Assembly (NCBI GenBank): GCA_025526995.1
Contig: JAHLKG010000025.1
Span: 401,938-465,937, forward strand
Source: Powellomyces hirtus
Taxonomy: Eukaryota > Chytridiomycota > Chytridiomycetes > Spizellomycetales > Powellomycetaceae
DNA: 64,000 nt
Direction of reading: 5' to 3'
The position numbers and the translations under genes were made by a program. Each line of letters begins with the position of its first letter. The first letter of the stretch is position 1. Positions 1-10,708 of the stretch are shown piece after piece. The notes under the pieces were generated by a model, which was not told the DNA's origin, ran no database searches, and saw only the letters and a program-made list of their open reading frames with translations.

Positions 1-1403
1 GGGCTGCGAACAGCCGGGGAGGGATAGGAGTGGGGCTCGAAGAGCCTACGGGGAGGAAGAGGGATGGGAAGGGAAGGAATAGTGGCGGAATAGTACGGGA
101 AGGAGTAGTGGCGGAATTTGGGTGGGCTTGTCGCTGCTCCCAACCTTCAATTTTTTTATTGTGGGAACGGGCAGTGTCCGAAGACGTCAAGAGTCACTTG
201 TTTCCCCCATGGAAAAAGCCAGAAGATCTAGGATCGTTTGGTCTTGCCCAAACTTGCCCCGACCAGATACCTCGCAAGTGACTCCACCGTGGAACTGAAT
301 CCATCGCCCTGACAGCTACAAGACCCACACCTACCTGGGGGGGTGTGATAAAGAGAAAAAAGAGGAGCGAGGCTCCAAGCAGTTCGGGGGTTTTTATACT
401 CGCGAGGGCGATGGCGACGCGTGGGAAAATGGTCTCGACCGAAAAGACTCACGAGTACACCGGTGACCTGTTCACCACATCTGCAAGTCTCAATCTTGTT
501 TGGCTCTCATCCCCTTCCCTCGGCCGGGCATGGATCCCTGCATTGCGCCCCTTTTGCGATTTACCCCACCTCTCGTCCTCGTCTCATGTCTCTTCACAAA
601 TTGCTGATGCATTTAGCCGTGAAGTCCGCCACCTTTCGATCACCCCGGAGATTCCCTGTCTCCTCCCTCTATATGAGTTGCGTATGTAGCGAAGCATCCT
701 ACCTGCGCCTGTACCAAGATTTCTGTTCCGGAAAATTACTCAAAGACCTCACCGTTCACAACATGGACCAGTAAGTTGTAAAAGAGCTGCATCTGAACTC
801 TCGTGTGAAGAATTTTCAGACCGCTTCACTTAACATGGACTCTCAAGTGCGTTGCAGCAGTCTGTCATATGGAGCAGGTTGCGATAATGAACAGCATTCG
901 GATCGTGGCTGTCAGCTTTGTCTGATACATGACATTTGCGTTGCCCCCAATGTTTCTCTTAAAAGCCGCGAAACGAAAATAACACTCTGTCAGAATAGGA
1001 TCTCAGCCAGCAAAGTATCACCCAGCCATAGATGTGCAACATTTTCCACTCCCCATATATTCCTAATCAATCCAAATGATTGATCGAGGCATAATCACCA
1101 CATTCCCATCATTACATCATAGCCCCTGTTGCTACGCTCAAAGTTAACTTCCATCCCGTCAATACCCCCCCCCCCCCCCACTCAAAATGACAGCACCAGA
1201 CGCGTGATCGGAAACCCCGCCACATTTGGCCGACGTAATCACCTCGCTCGCGGAAATTCTCATCATCGTAGAAACTTCTTTGATGCAAATATACCGGAGA
1301 AACGAGAAAGGAGATCTCAACACCGCACACACAGGAGAGGAATTTCATATAAAGGAATTCCAAAGCGAAACAAGCATATCCCATCGATATACGTTGGTAC
1401 AGA
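1..1403. other. No gene recognised
   Basis: I see no convincing coding segment. Short open frames here lack family similarity and splice logic. The only striking sequence is a run of 15 C at 1165-1179, one of many long homopolymers in spacers of this window. A frame from about 1226 to 1330 reads like a plausible exon but cannot be connected to anything. Confidence 0.4.
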
Positions 1404-1957
1404 ATGGACGGCATGCCAGACCCCGAGACCATTCCCTCGATCTCCTACTTTCCATTCCCGAAAGAAATGGCCAAACAAATTATTCTTGAAATGCGAACAA
1501 TAGGTAAAATGTTGAAGTTATTTTATGTTCCACTTTGTCTTGTCGCCCGTCTGCCTGTGCCTCCCTTTCTCACTGCCTCTCTCGTTACTTCTTTCGCGCG
1601 TCAGCTGCCGGGCTAGGCACGCATGGTCTCGCGGACCACGCTGACAAGATCGAAGCCGGGTTGAATCGCATGGGTGACGGGATGGACAATGCCGGGCGGA
1701 GTATCCGGGCCGGGCTGATTGTTGTCGGGATCGGGCTCGGCTTAGGGTTGACTGTCATGGGCGCGGGAATGATCTTGCAAGCGGTGTTGGAGGACCAAGT
1801 GCGGAGACAGCGAAGGGTGATGCGGATACGAAAGCGAAGAAAAGGTGGTCATCACCGCGACCAACGCCGCGACAGCGACAGTGGGAGCGGGGATACGACT
1901 GTTGATGAGAATGTGGCGGTAGCAGCACGGAAAGATGTACCGCCTACGGTTGGGTGA
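1404..1957 (+). CDS. Small predicted single-pass membrane protein, two exons
   Basis: Proposed exons are 1404-1503 and 1605-1957, with a 101-nt intron (donor GTAAAA, acceptor GTCAG). The phases agree: exon 1 leaves one base and exon 2 supplies two. The product is about 150 residues. The second exon has one strongly hydrophobic glycine-rich stretch of about 25 residues (AGLIVVGIGLGLGL...), followed by a very basic Arg/Lys segment and an acidic Asp/Ser segment. That pattern fits a membrane anchor with a cytosolic basic tail. I do not recognise the family. The gene ends 90 bp from the 3' end of GWT1, tail to tail. The start codon is the first ATG in this frame and could be wrong; a further 5' exon is possible. 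Confidence 0.4.
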
Positions 1958-2047
1958 ACATGCAACCAGTAATAATAAATGTTTTTGGGTATATAGCTTT
2001 ATTCAATGTAAATAGAACCTGTTGAATTAATGTATGCATCTCATGGT

Positions 2048-3798
2048 TCAGAGCTTCAGTGTGATGTTCATGCTGTCAAGGAAGACAGCGAAGGCTCCGA
2101 CGACGAGCACGTATGTGCCGACGATGAGGACGGCAGCAATGTCAGGAACGCTGAGGGTGTCGATGGACATATTGATAAGGCCAGTCAGCACGTTTGCTAA
2201 TAAGAACACGGCGAGCTGATTTCGATTTACAGCCTTGAACAGAATCGGCACGTTGTGGCTGCCGAAAAGTAAGTCGACAAGAGCAGTTCCCATGACTTGG
2301 GCGATGCATGCCCCGAGGACCCATGACGCATATGATATGTTGGCCATTCGTCGGGAAACCGGGATCTCCACCACGTCCGTCAGCACATGAGTGATCCCAT
2401 AAAACGCCAAGGCCAGGGCTGAAAGCTCGCCAATTATAGTCGGTAGCTGTTTCTGCAGCCCGGATTGCGCGTGTGTGTTCATTCGAACTCCGATCGCTGC
2501 TGCTATCAGATATATGGTCAAGTAACCTGCGGAGAACACAGTGAGCAACGGCAATAAGTCTTCCTCAAAACGCTGCTTGGGACGATCGCCATACCAAAGA
2601 AACTGCATATGCCTTCTCGGTTCATACTGACGAGCCCGGTCCGAGGTGCGGTCAAAATGTAATTCTGCAGTTCCGTTTTCTCCAACACGAATGTGTAGAC
2701 TGTGGATAATCCTTGAGTCTACCGCTTCCAGCTCGCAGAGCGCAAAATCACGAGCGCGACTTACCTGAGATAACAAGACCGCCGAGAGAGGCCAAATTGA
2801 TTCCAGGCATGATCAGTTGCACGGCAGAGATGAAGATGGGGATAAGCCCAAGTGTGAGGAAAAAGTTCCAATGTGCTCCGTATTCCGTGACATGCTCCTG
2901 CACCGGGGATATTGATCAGACGGAGACAATCTCCAACCTTTTAACAAGTGCTGAAGCGTCCTACCTGATAGTTGACGCTTTTGGTAGCCACCATGCGTAA
3001 AATGCCGAGAACGAGCACCGGTATGCAGGAGCGTACACTGTTATTCAGATTCTTAAACGCAGATCTTCTGTCCATGGAGGAAGACTGAATGCGGGGACCA
3101 GCAACGATGCCGCCAGTGAAGATGAACATTCCAACACCAAGATCCATCTAGTAAAGGTGAACGCCAACAAGAGTTCAGCGGAAAAAATGCATGGACCACA
3201 GAGTTGCTTCGTCTACGTATTGTCACTTTTGTACGCACGCGTATCAACCAACCAGCGAAGTTCCAAACGTCTCGGTCTTGGCATACCGTCGCGGGAACAC
3301 TTGAAAATCGACCATCAAGATCATACCCGCCGTGACGACTTGAAGGGTTGATCTGACCGCGATTAGGAACGGCCAGTGTTGGCGGTCAGCTGGCTTTGTG
3401 GCTTTCGTTTCGGCGAGTTGTTGTTTTTTCCTGGCGGGGTCCTTTGGGCGGCCGGGAACAAAGGCGAATACGGCGGTGAGGAAGGAGAGAAATGCAATCG
3501 TTTCCCCAAGCCATGGTATAGACACGGCCACTAGGAACGGCACCGCGAGGATGAGAAAGTCGAATGCGGTAGAGGCAACGGATGGAACGAGTAAACTTGG
3601 GTATCGGTTTGCTATCGTTTTCCACAGTGCATAAGAGAGCTAGAAAACAGACACAAATTGTCAGTGGGCTGAACGGGTGACCAAGGAAATTCCTAAACTT
3701 ACCATAGTGACGACGAGCATGAGCTGACATTCCGCTGGTGTTGTTCCGGCATGACCTGTAACGTGTTCTTCTTTGGCCTTCTTTTTTGCAGCATCCAT
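2048..3798 (-). CDS. GWT1: GPI-anchored wall transfer protein 1 (GlcN-PI inositol acyltransferase)
   Basis: GWT1/PIG-W acylates the inositol ring of glucosaminyl-phosphatidylinositol in the ER during GPI-anchor synthesis. Six exons on the minus strand: 3798-3703, 3639-3253, 3147-2965, 2897-2765, 2699-2595 and 2526-2048. All phases agree and give 460 residues, close to the yeast length (about 490). Family-typical stretches are visible: HVTGHAGT near the N-terminus, [20 protein letters not shown] across exon 2, [14 protein letters not shown] opening exon 3, [12 protein letters not shown] and [12 protein letters not shown] in exon 5, and [20 protein letters not shown] near the C-terminus. The protein is multi-spanning, with long hydrophobic runs throughout. 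An in-frame TAA lies three codons before the chosen ATG, which fixes the start unless another exon exists. The exon 2 donor (GTTGGT) is weak but gives the expected junction. Confidence 0.93.
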
Positions 3799-5293
3799 GT
3801 TGGGTTAGCTTTTCTCCATGAGCTTTGCAAGCGGTGGATCAACCTCGGAACTTTCAACCGACGCGAACGTGACATGGGCGCCATTGCCATCTTCCTTGTC
3901 ATTTTGGTCTCCCTTCTGCGGTCCGTGTTGACAAGAAGGCTGTTTTCACGGTAATCCTGCGACGTTTCGTGACCAATGAGAGGTGCTTTGCGGCTGTTTC
4001 ATGCTCAATATGCTCTTAACGTTGTCTTTTTATCGCCGAACTGTCGCGGAGAGAGATATCCTCGAAGCCTCCAGATTGGGCGTCGGTTGGATGCCTTTTG
4101 TATTTAGAGAATCAAATCTATTTTTGACTGATACGAATATTTTTGAAGGTTTGGCTGTGGGGATAAATTTGTGAAGAGGGAATTCCATGATGCCACATAT
4201 TTCCAGTACATTTTCCAAGACACATCTCGCTATCTCTACTACCGTGCCCTGTCAACTCTTGGGTCGTCCAAGTGTCATGGAGAAGGTCGGCAGGGAGAAT
4301 AGCGTCGAGTCCGTAGAGTAGGAGTAATGGGGCGTATCGAGTCATTCGTTTAGTCTTCAACGCCTTCCTCCAGTTCCTCGTCAGCAGAAGAATTTCATTC
4401 CAGATCATCATAATCGTCATCCTCCAAATTCAACGGATCCCCTTCATCTATTTCATCGTGACATGACTCTATAGCGAAGAGGAAGTAGCAGAGGATGCAT
4501 GAGCCTCCCATACGAGAAACATTGGTCTCTGAGTCGCGGTCAGACACGTCGGGAGACGGGGCTTACTAGGTATCCTCGCCCGACGTGAGATCAGATTCTG
4601 AATCATCATGTCGTCTCTTTTTGGGCGAAATCTAAAACCCAAAATGAAAAATTCAAATTATTGAAAAACACAGACGTTCGATGCTATGCCGAGTATTTGC
4701 ACTGCCGTTGTGCCGCTCTTTTAATTGGCGTGAAGGCCAGAGGAAATGAATTAGGGAAGGGAGGGAATAGATAGTCGTATATACAGTCGTGGAACGGTGC
4801 CAAAGAGAAGGTAGCCAAAAGCAGTGACAACGGGCGAGTACTGAACACGATGGCGATTCGGTTTGTCGAAGTTCCCTCAGTAGGGCCAGGTAGTCCCCGT
4901 GCGTTCCAACAGCAATGATGAAATCGAAGAGAGTGTTGACGGCGAGAGCAGCAGGTATCTCATATCTCTTTAATGTTTATGTGCAAGAGCGGATCCATTT
5001 GGGGGATATCTTCAAACTCTAAGCAACATGATGAGCTGTGGGTTTGAGAAAAGGGGCACACGTCAAAGCATCAACACTTGACATACGTAACGAACTGATG
5101 GTTTCCAAGACTCCTCAACACAGCTGATACGAGAAGCAGGAAGACATATTAGAGGAGCGGGTAAGGTTGATGTGCGTGCGGAAACAGATGACTCTATGGG
5201 ATTCCCTTCCTGGACACTTGGTTAGGTATTAGTAAGTCAACTCGTTAGACTGGAGGATAAAGGAAGTAAAAGCCTCTGTACTCATACACTCTA
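3799..5293. other. Gene-poor stretch with a gene-fragment-like segment
   Basis: No intact gene is visible. On the minus strand, 4631-4567 looks like an exon flanked by TTTTAG and GTAAGC. It encodes a basic-then-acidic piece (SPKKRRHDDSESD...). About 100 nt further on lies an acidic carboxy-terminal-like segment inside 4374-4462. The two cannot be joined in frame with the splice sites I see, so this may be the remains of a gene. The acidic segment has a second copy at 6197-6281. Confidence 0.3.
4374..4462 (-). repeat. Dispersed duplicate, copy 1 (acidic C-terminus-like segment)
   Basis: This stretch and 6197-6281 share a nearly colinear sequence containing the same core (CAACGGATCCCCTTCATCT). 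Read on the minus strand, copy 1 encodes an acidic end (DEGDPLNLEDDDYDDLE, then stop). Copy 2 encodes DEGDPLDFEDGD and then loses the frame. This suggests duplication of a gene end followed by decay of one or both copies. Confidence 0.6.
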
Positions 5294-5602
5294 TTGAACC
5301 GCAACGAGACGCAATCTTTTGACCAATTAGTGAGACGAATGCCGCGGGAGCACGATTATGGATGCCAATTGTTGCCTTTCAAAGTGGACGGCTCCGTTCA
5401 AGCGGCCCGGGAAGTTAATTTTAAGTTCCAGGTTGCCGCGCCGAAAGTCATCCATTCTACTGGCGGATTCGGCTGGTGCATTAACACTATGTTTGATTCC
5501 GATGCGCGCCCTAGTGCACGTACAGCACCTGCTTTCATGTTCGAGGGAAAGCGAAATTTGATCTTCCCTCGCGTCGGCAATGTAATTGCCAGATTTCAGT
5601 GA
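5294..5602 (+). CDS. Hypothetical ORF, low support
   Basis: An open frame of 102 codons with fairly protein-like composition in its second half (beta-strand-like alternation, glycine and aromatic residues). No domain is recognised, no splice partners are visible, and it stands in a gene-poor region. It may be a chance frame. Confidence 0.15.
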   Translation: MNRNETQSFDQLVRRMPREHDYGCQLLPFKVDGSVQAAREVNFKFQVAAPKVIHSTGGFGWCINTMFDSDARPSARTAPAFMFEGKRNLIFPRVGNVIARFQ

Positions 5603-6852
5603 TGGTGTCAGAGCGCAGTAGAGACGAAACGCTTACTCCACGCGAAAAAACAAGTAAAACAACAACATAGGTGATGCTGCAGAGTACGAAGGAGACAAAG
5701 AGGACGGAATGCAAGCGGAATGGATGAGGAAGCAGGGTTCGACACGAGCAGAAACTTTGTGCCGCTACCCCAACTACACTGTCTTGAGCGCGCGATGGAT
5801 GTGAGCCGGGACAACTGTCCATGTTTGCGCGTTCACAGTGGCGATTGCTGAATCAGGCCATTGGGCCGTGCGATGCAGTTTACAGCAGGCGATGGGCAGC
5901 AAAACAGGCTGCATGCCTTCATGGAAGCAAGCTGGACAGGTGCTCGGCTACGGCATTTTAGTCGTAACCAGGGTCAGTAGCAAGCCAGCAGGGCAGGGTC
6001 CAAAAGATGCATTTGCCCTGGCCGCATAACTAGAGATTAATGATCCTTCTGTGGATTCATAGCAGCAAGAGGGGATGGAAAGCATGGAAAACGTATCAGA
6101 TGCCGCGAAACGCGTGAGGCGCGTGTGGCTTTTCCCCAACGAAACGCGGTTTATAGACGAGCCACACCGATTGACGGGTCAAACGTCCACATCGATTTCC
6201 TCGTCAGCAGAGGAATTCCATTCCAGATCATCAGATCGCCATCCTCAAAATCCAACGGATCCCCTTCATCTTCTAGGTGACTATCCAGGTTCGGGTCTTC
6301 GACGTTCCTCCCCACGAATGCGAAGAGCGCCTTCGAGCCGATCTCCGCGCGGTGGACAGCGGACCGAAGTGAAGACGAAACGCCCAACCCCAGGTGGCGG
6401 CACTAGTAGCGAACCCAAACAACGCCCCGAGAGCGGGTTTGAAGGTCACCTGGGCTTCATGGGATGGGGACCCTTTATGTCAGATCCCGTCCTCAGAGGC
6501 AGTAGTCGCCGAGTCAGCAGAGGAAGATTTCCTGTGTCCGGTGTCTCCGGCAAACGCTTCCTCTCACCACAGGTGGCACTAGTAAATTCCTCAGTGGAGC
6601 CAGGAAGAGATGTTCGTACGTGAGGAATTTTTGATGCGGAGTCATCAAGGAAAGCAGAGTTAGGGCTCATTGCCAAATTACTAACATATATATACCTGTG
6701 CCAGGCCCTTCCCAACCAGCGTGCCAAGAACTTTCTTTCAGAACGTGAACATTGGATGCATCTTCCATTGACATTTGCCTGAAGTATGTTCATCCGAATC
6801 CTCCGTCCAAGAGACATTCAAATACCGACCCTAGCCCTAACCGTGCCTGCTT
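5603..6852. other. Gene-poor stretch
   Basis: Overlapping frames exist on both strands (including a 182-codon plus-strand frame at 6075-6623) but none has recognisable domains or consistent splicing. The only structured item I see is the duplicated segment at 6197-6281. Confidence 0.3.
6197..6281 (-). repeat. Dispersed duplicate, copy 2
   Basis: Partner of 4374-4462. Relative to copy 1 it has small insertions/deletions near the end of the acidic motif, so the minus-strand frame runs past the position where copy 1 stops. Confidence 0.6.
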
Positions 6853-7199
6853 TTAAGGCATTCCTGAGTTTGACGAAGGACTCGCAAACCTTGCGGGAAC
6901 GGTTCGCGACACCGAGACCGGGCTGGCATGCCGCTTTGAGGCAGCAGCCGCCAATGCGACGTCTTTCAGATATTGAACCACCATCGCGGTGGACGGGCCG
7001 GCATCATTTGCAGGTGCCGTTGTGTGTGGAAGCGATGTCACAACCCATGGAAGCATCCACGCTTCCGGATCTGTGATATTCCCTACGGATTCAGCCGCGA
7101 CAGCGACAGTAACCCTCTCCACCGCTGGCAATGGAGCTCGTTTCACCCTGGAACCTTTTGCACAATCTTGGCGCCAATTTCGGAATTTTTGATAGGGAC
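6853..7199 (-). CDS. Possible 3' exon of an unidentified minus-strand gene
   Basis: On the minus strand this segment starts after a good acceptor (CCCAGTTTCTAG) and stays open to a stop at 6853, ending in an Ala/Ser/Pro-rich tail. The plus strand of the same DNA also reads as a well-composed, Ala/Gly/Thr-rich beta-type sequence but is broken by a TGA (6974-6976). I cannot decide which strand is functional. The upstream intron belongs to the duplicated block at 7202-7340. No family is recognised. Confidence 0.25.
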
Positions 7200-7201
7200 A
7201 A

Positions 7202-7340
7202 AAGCCTAGAAACTGGGAGTTGCAGATTAGCGTACAAAAAACATCATTTATCAGGACAGATATTGAATCATCATCTTGTCCAAGTCGCCAACACTCAACC
7301 GTTGACCCCGAAGTCTGCCTTCCTCCATTTCCCGGTGCGT
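7202..7340 (-). repeat. Diverged duplicate of an exon-intron segment, copy 1
   Basis: Aligned with 7521-7640, sharing a core at 7225-7251 and 7539-7565 (ends ...CAAAAAACATCATTTA) and, further along, the ...CCTTCCTCCAT... end. On the minus strand both copies look like the end of an exon (acidic ...EMEEG...), a donor-like GT and an intron ending in a pyrimidine-rich AG. Copy 1 has an insertion of roughly 25 nt in the intron part. Confidence 0.6.
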
Positions 7341-7520
7341 TTAAGGAACATGGCGAAGGAATCGAAGATCTTTCGCGGGTATTCGAGACGATTGTAAAGG
7401 GATCCGAGACCGCATAGGAAGAATAAGAAAAACTGCGAACGGTGGTCTGTGTGTCTCTCCTCGTCTTGTCTCACGTTCTGGGAATTTCTGCGGGTCTCCT
7501 CAAAGAAGAAATTGGTGCGA

Positions 7521-7640
7521 AGTCTAAAAACTGGAAGTTACAGATTAGCGTACAAAAAACATCATTTACCGGTTGCCAACCCAACACTCACCGTTGATCC
7601 CAAAGTCCACATCGCCTTCCTCCATCTCATCGATTCGTTC
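7521..7640 (-). repeat. Diverged duplicate of an exon-intron segment, copy 2
   Basis: On the minus strand this copy keeps a good donor (GTGAGT) after an acidic exon end (ERIDEMEEGDVDFGIN). Its intron ends in GTTTTTAG and is followed by a short open piece that stops within 20 codons. It could be the 3' end of a small gene or a decayed copy of the gene ending at 6853. Confidence 0.55.
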
Positions 7641-9189
7641 TAGTCGGCGGTTTTGCTAAAAAGCATCAGCGGTAAGGATGATATGCCTGCAAAAACAAAT
7701 GGTGGAAGCAAATAACTCCACCTGGGGGCCGACTGCCAACCTAACCCTCACCCTCTCGCGCAAAGCGAGGCCAGGCGAGGATGACTGGGCATCCTGGAGG
7801 TGGGCCTAGTGGGCTGCGCCCGATGGTGCTGACCGCAAGGTGTTATCAACACCTAACGGCTCATGATTTGTGACATCTGGTGTATGAATGCGATATCCGG
7901 CCATATCCGTGGTACGGGCAAGGATGGCGTAAAAATAGAACAACATGGCAGTATCATCAGTCCGCTACGTTTTCATAGAGCCGTGACTGTAAGCAAAACT
8001 TTTTGAATAGAGAAAGTTTTGAAAAAATTACGAACATTGTGAGAAAGATGATCTCTCATATCATAAAGTCATCCAGCGCTTGCTCACCTCAAAGCTTTTG
8101 ATCTATTGGCCATTTTTTGATTTGCATGTTTTTGGTGGAGGCCAGGTGGAAAGCTACGTCGACCGCGCGTCTGTCTTTGTTGAGCTCTCTTCAGTCAGAG
8201 CGCATTGAATTGAGGGACACTGCCCTCGACCTGTTTTACTAAGGGCTTGACGGCCTCGCGAAGGTCGGTGGCGCGCATGACAGAGAGGTACGCCAGTTGT
8301 TGTGGGGGAGGGGGGGTGCAATGTGGTGGCGGGTGCGATGAAGATAAAAGAGGTAAGTGGAATGGCTAAGCTACTCAGCGGCGCTTTTTCACCCCAAAAT
8401 CAATACTTCTGTGGGAATAGACGTCGGTAACTAACATCATTTCAGACATATGCTGTCGCGTTGTCCTCGTCTTCGTCTCGAAGTGATGGAGCAAATTCAA
8501 CATTGGTTTCCCCATGTACAATGGTTTCTAGAACGTTATCTTTTAAGATACGAGTTGCGGGGCATATCGATCTGCTCATGAGAATGAGCGTCATGTGTTG
8601 TTTGTAGTCGAATTTGCTGACCACGTCGCCCCACAATCGAGATGTAGACGACCAAATGAGGCGTCAGCTAGACATGCATTTTTCGAACTAATCACGGAAC
8701 GTGTCAGACTGTGCTGGTGTATAGTGTGTGCTTTGGCCCTATGCAGAGGGTTCTGCAACAACCAAGAAAGACGCGTCTACCAGAGAAGACGACATGCTAT
8801 TGAGCTACCCGATTTTCCTCTCAGCATTGTTGTTTTAAATTTCGTTTTTAGGACTTGACATTGTCAGACGTGATCCGTCTTGCGCAGGGGAACCGCGCAC
8901 ATTTGCATTTCAATGATCTCTGAGCGGTGTACGAGTGAATTCAGCCTTGTCCCTTTCCATCATCGCTCGCGGCATGCACTCCCTGGGCGCATTGCACAAA
9001 ACGGAATAGAAGTGATGTTGGGATTGAGGGTGCCATCTGGCGCCCGTTCGTGGGCGGAGAATGCATTCAGCCGCGCGCGCCACAGGGCATGCGCCACGTA
9101 TACGCGACGCGCTTCTCTTGGTTCACAAACTGCCACGCTTCTGCCATGCGTGCACTGCCGTTTACTAATACATTCCGAGACCGGCGGGG
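7641..9189. other. No gene recognised
   Basis: About 1.5 kb without convincing coding sequence on either strand. The last 300 bases, rich in GCGC-containing words, are presumably the upstream control region of the dehydrogenase at 9271. Confidence 0.4.
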
Positions 9190-9197
9190 TATATAAG
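9190..9197 (+). promoter_or_regulatory. TATA box of the SDR gene
   Basis: TATATAAG lies about 75 bp before the ATG at 9271, in GC-rich surroundings. The spacing would put the transcription start roughly 30 bp downstream, in the run before TCACATACAACTC. This is the clearest core promoter in the window. Confidence 0.7.
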
Positions 9198-9270
9198 CCG
9201 GGGGTGGGGTTCACACCGGCTCACATTTTTCTTCTTCACATACAACTCTTACATTCATCCACTCGAAATC

Positions 9271-10369
9271 ATGCTCGCAGACAAGTACGTCGACGCTCAC
9301 AAAACACCAAACGGCCCCGGTGACGCGCGTCCCACAGCTCTCCAAATCATCGAGGACGAAGGTCTGACCGGCAAACTCAGCGACAAAGTCATCTTCATTA
9401 CGGGCGCATCATCCGGCATCGGTGTCGAAACCGCCCGCGCATTGCATAAGACGGGCGCGCATTTGTATTTTGGTGTTCGCAACACAGAACAGGGTCGAAA
9501 AGTCGCGGATGAGATTCTCGCGGATGGTGGGCCAGGGAAGATTGATGTTTTGGAAATCGACCTGTCGTCATTGGAGTCGGTCCGCAAATGCGCGGGTGAA
9601 TTCAAGAAGAAGAGCAAGCAACTCAACGTGCTGATCAACAACGCGGGAATCATGGCGTGCCCCGAGGGCAAGACGGAAGATGGATTTGAATTGCAGTTTG
9701 GAACCAACCATCTGGGTCACTTCTTGCTATTTCAACTGCTGAAGGATGTTCTGCTCGCGTCATCGACGCCGGCGTTCAATTCTCGAGTGGTCTCGTTGTC
9801 GTCTTCTGCTCACCGCATCTCTTCTGTGGATTTCAACAACATCAACTTTGAGAACGGCGGTTACGATATGTGGAAATCGTATGGCCAATCCAAGACGGCG
9901 AACATTCATTTCTCGAACGAGGTTGATCGTCGTTACGGTTCACAGGGACTTCATTCTACGTCCGTCCACCCGGTAAGAACCAGGCGGTTGGGAATGTTGT
10001 TCTTTAACGTCTTTCAAACTCTGACTTCTCTGCCCACTTGTTTTTCAGGGCGGAATCATGACCGAGCTTCAACGCCATTTACCACCTGGTGTGGTAGACT
10101 CATGGAAGACTCCCGAGTTGCACGCCATTTTCAAGAGCCCCGAACAAGGCGCTGCAACAACGGTCTGGGCCGCGGTCAGCAAGGATCTGGAAGGCAAAGG
10201 AAGCATGCACCTGGACAATGTCTCCATTACTCCGCAGCAGACTCCGGAGCAAGCAAAAGCCGGGGCCTTTGGTCGTCATTCTGGTCACGCTGACTATGCG
10301 TTTGACAAGGATGCTGAGCTCAAACTGTGGAACTTGTCGAACAAATTTGTCGGTTTCGAAGAGAACTAG
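9271..10369 (+). CDS. Short-chain dehydrogenase/reductase (retinol dehydrogenase/WWOX-like)
   Basis: NAD(P)-dependent oxidoreductase with a Rossmann fold; the substrate cannot be told from sequence. Exons 9271-9972 and 10049-10369 are joined in phase 0 across a 76-nt intron (GTAAGA...TTTTTCAG) and encode 340 residues. Cofactor motif TGASSGIG lies at residues 44-51, NNAG at 123-126, the active-site serine region SLSSSAH near 176-181, and catalytic Y204-x3-K208 in YGQSK. The VHPGGIMTEL stretch spans the splice junction, as expected for the family. Length matches the retinol-dehydrogenase-like subgroup. A TATA box precedes the gene. No signal peptide or membrane segment is apparent, suggesting a soluble enzyme. 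Confidence 0.92.
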
Positions 10370-10708
10370 GCTAGCACTACCCAGATCAATCAACATTGTA
10401 CATGATAAATAACAAGAAATATCCCATTCCGAGATCAATAGTGTGGACTCTCGTAAGATTCCTGTGTGGCAAATTTCTGCTATTGGTCTCTGCATTGACG
10501 GCATGTGCGGCATGTGCGGTTTGTGCTACACGGAGGAGCGTAAGATTGGTGGCGCGTCTCTCAATCGCGACCTCCTCCCGTTTCGTCGTCCAAGTTCACA
10601 TTTCGACAGTAGCATTCTCACATTCCCATACCCCTAAGCTATTTGATATTACCCGTATTGCTGTAGTATAGAACAACTCCGTAAGACTAACAAAACACTC
10701 GTCAAGCA
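10370..10708. other. Spacer between the SDR and transporter genes
   Basis: Holds the 3' end of the dehydrogenase and the 5' region of the transporter, both transcribed left to right. I see no additional gene or clear TATA box. Confidence 0.5.
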
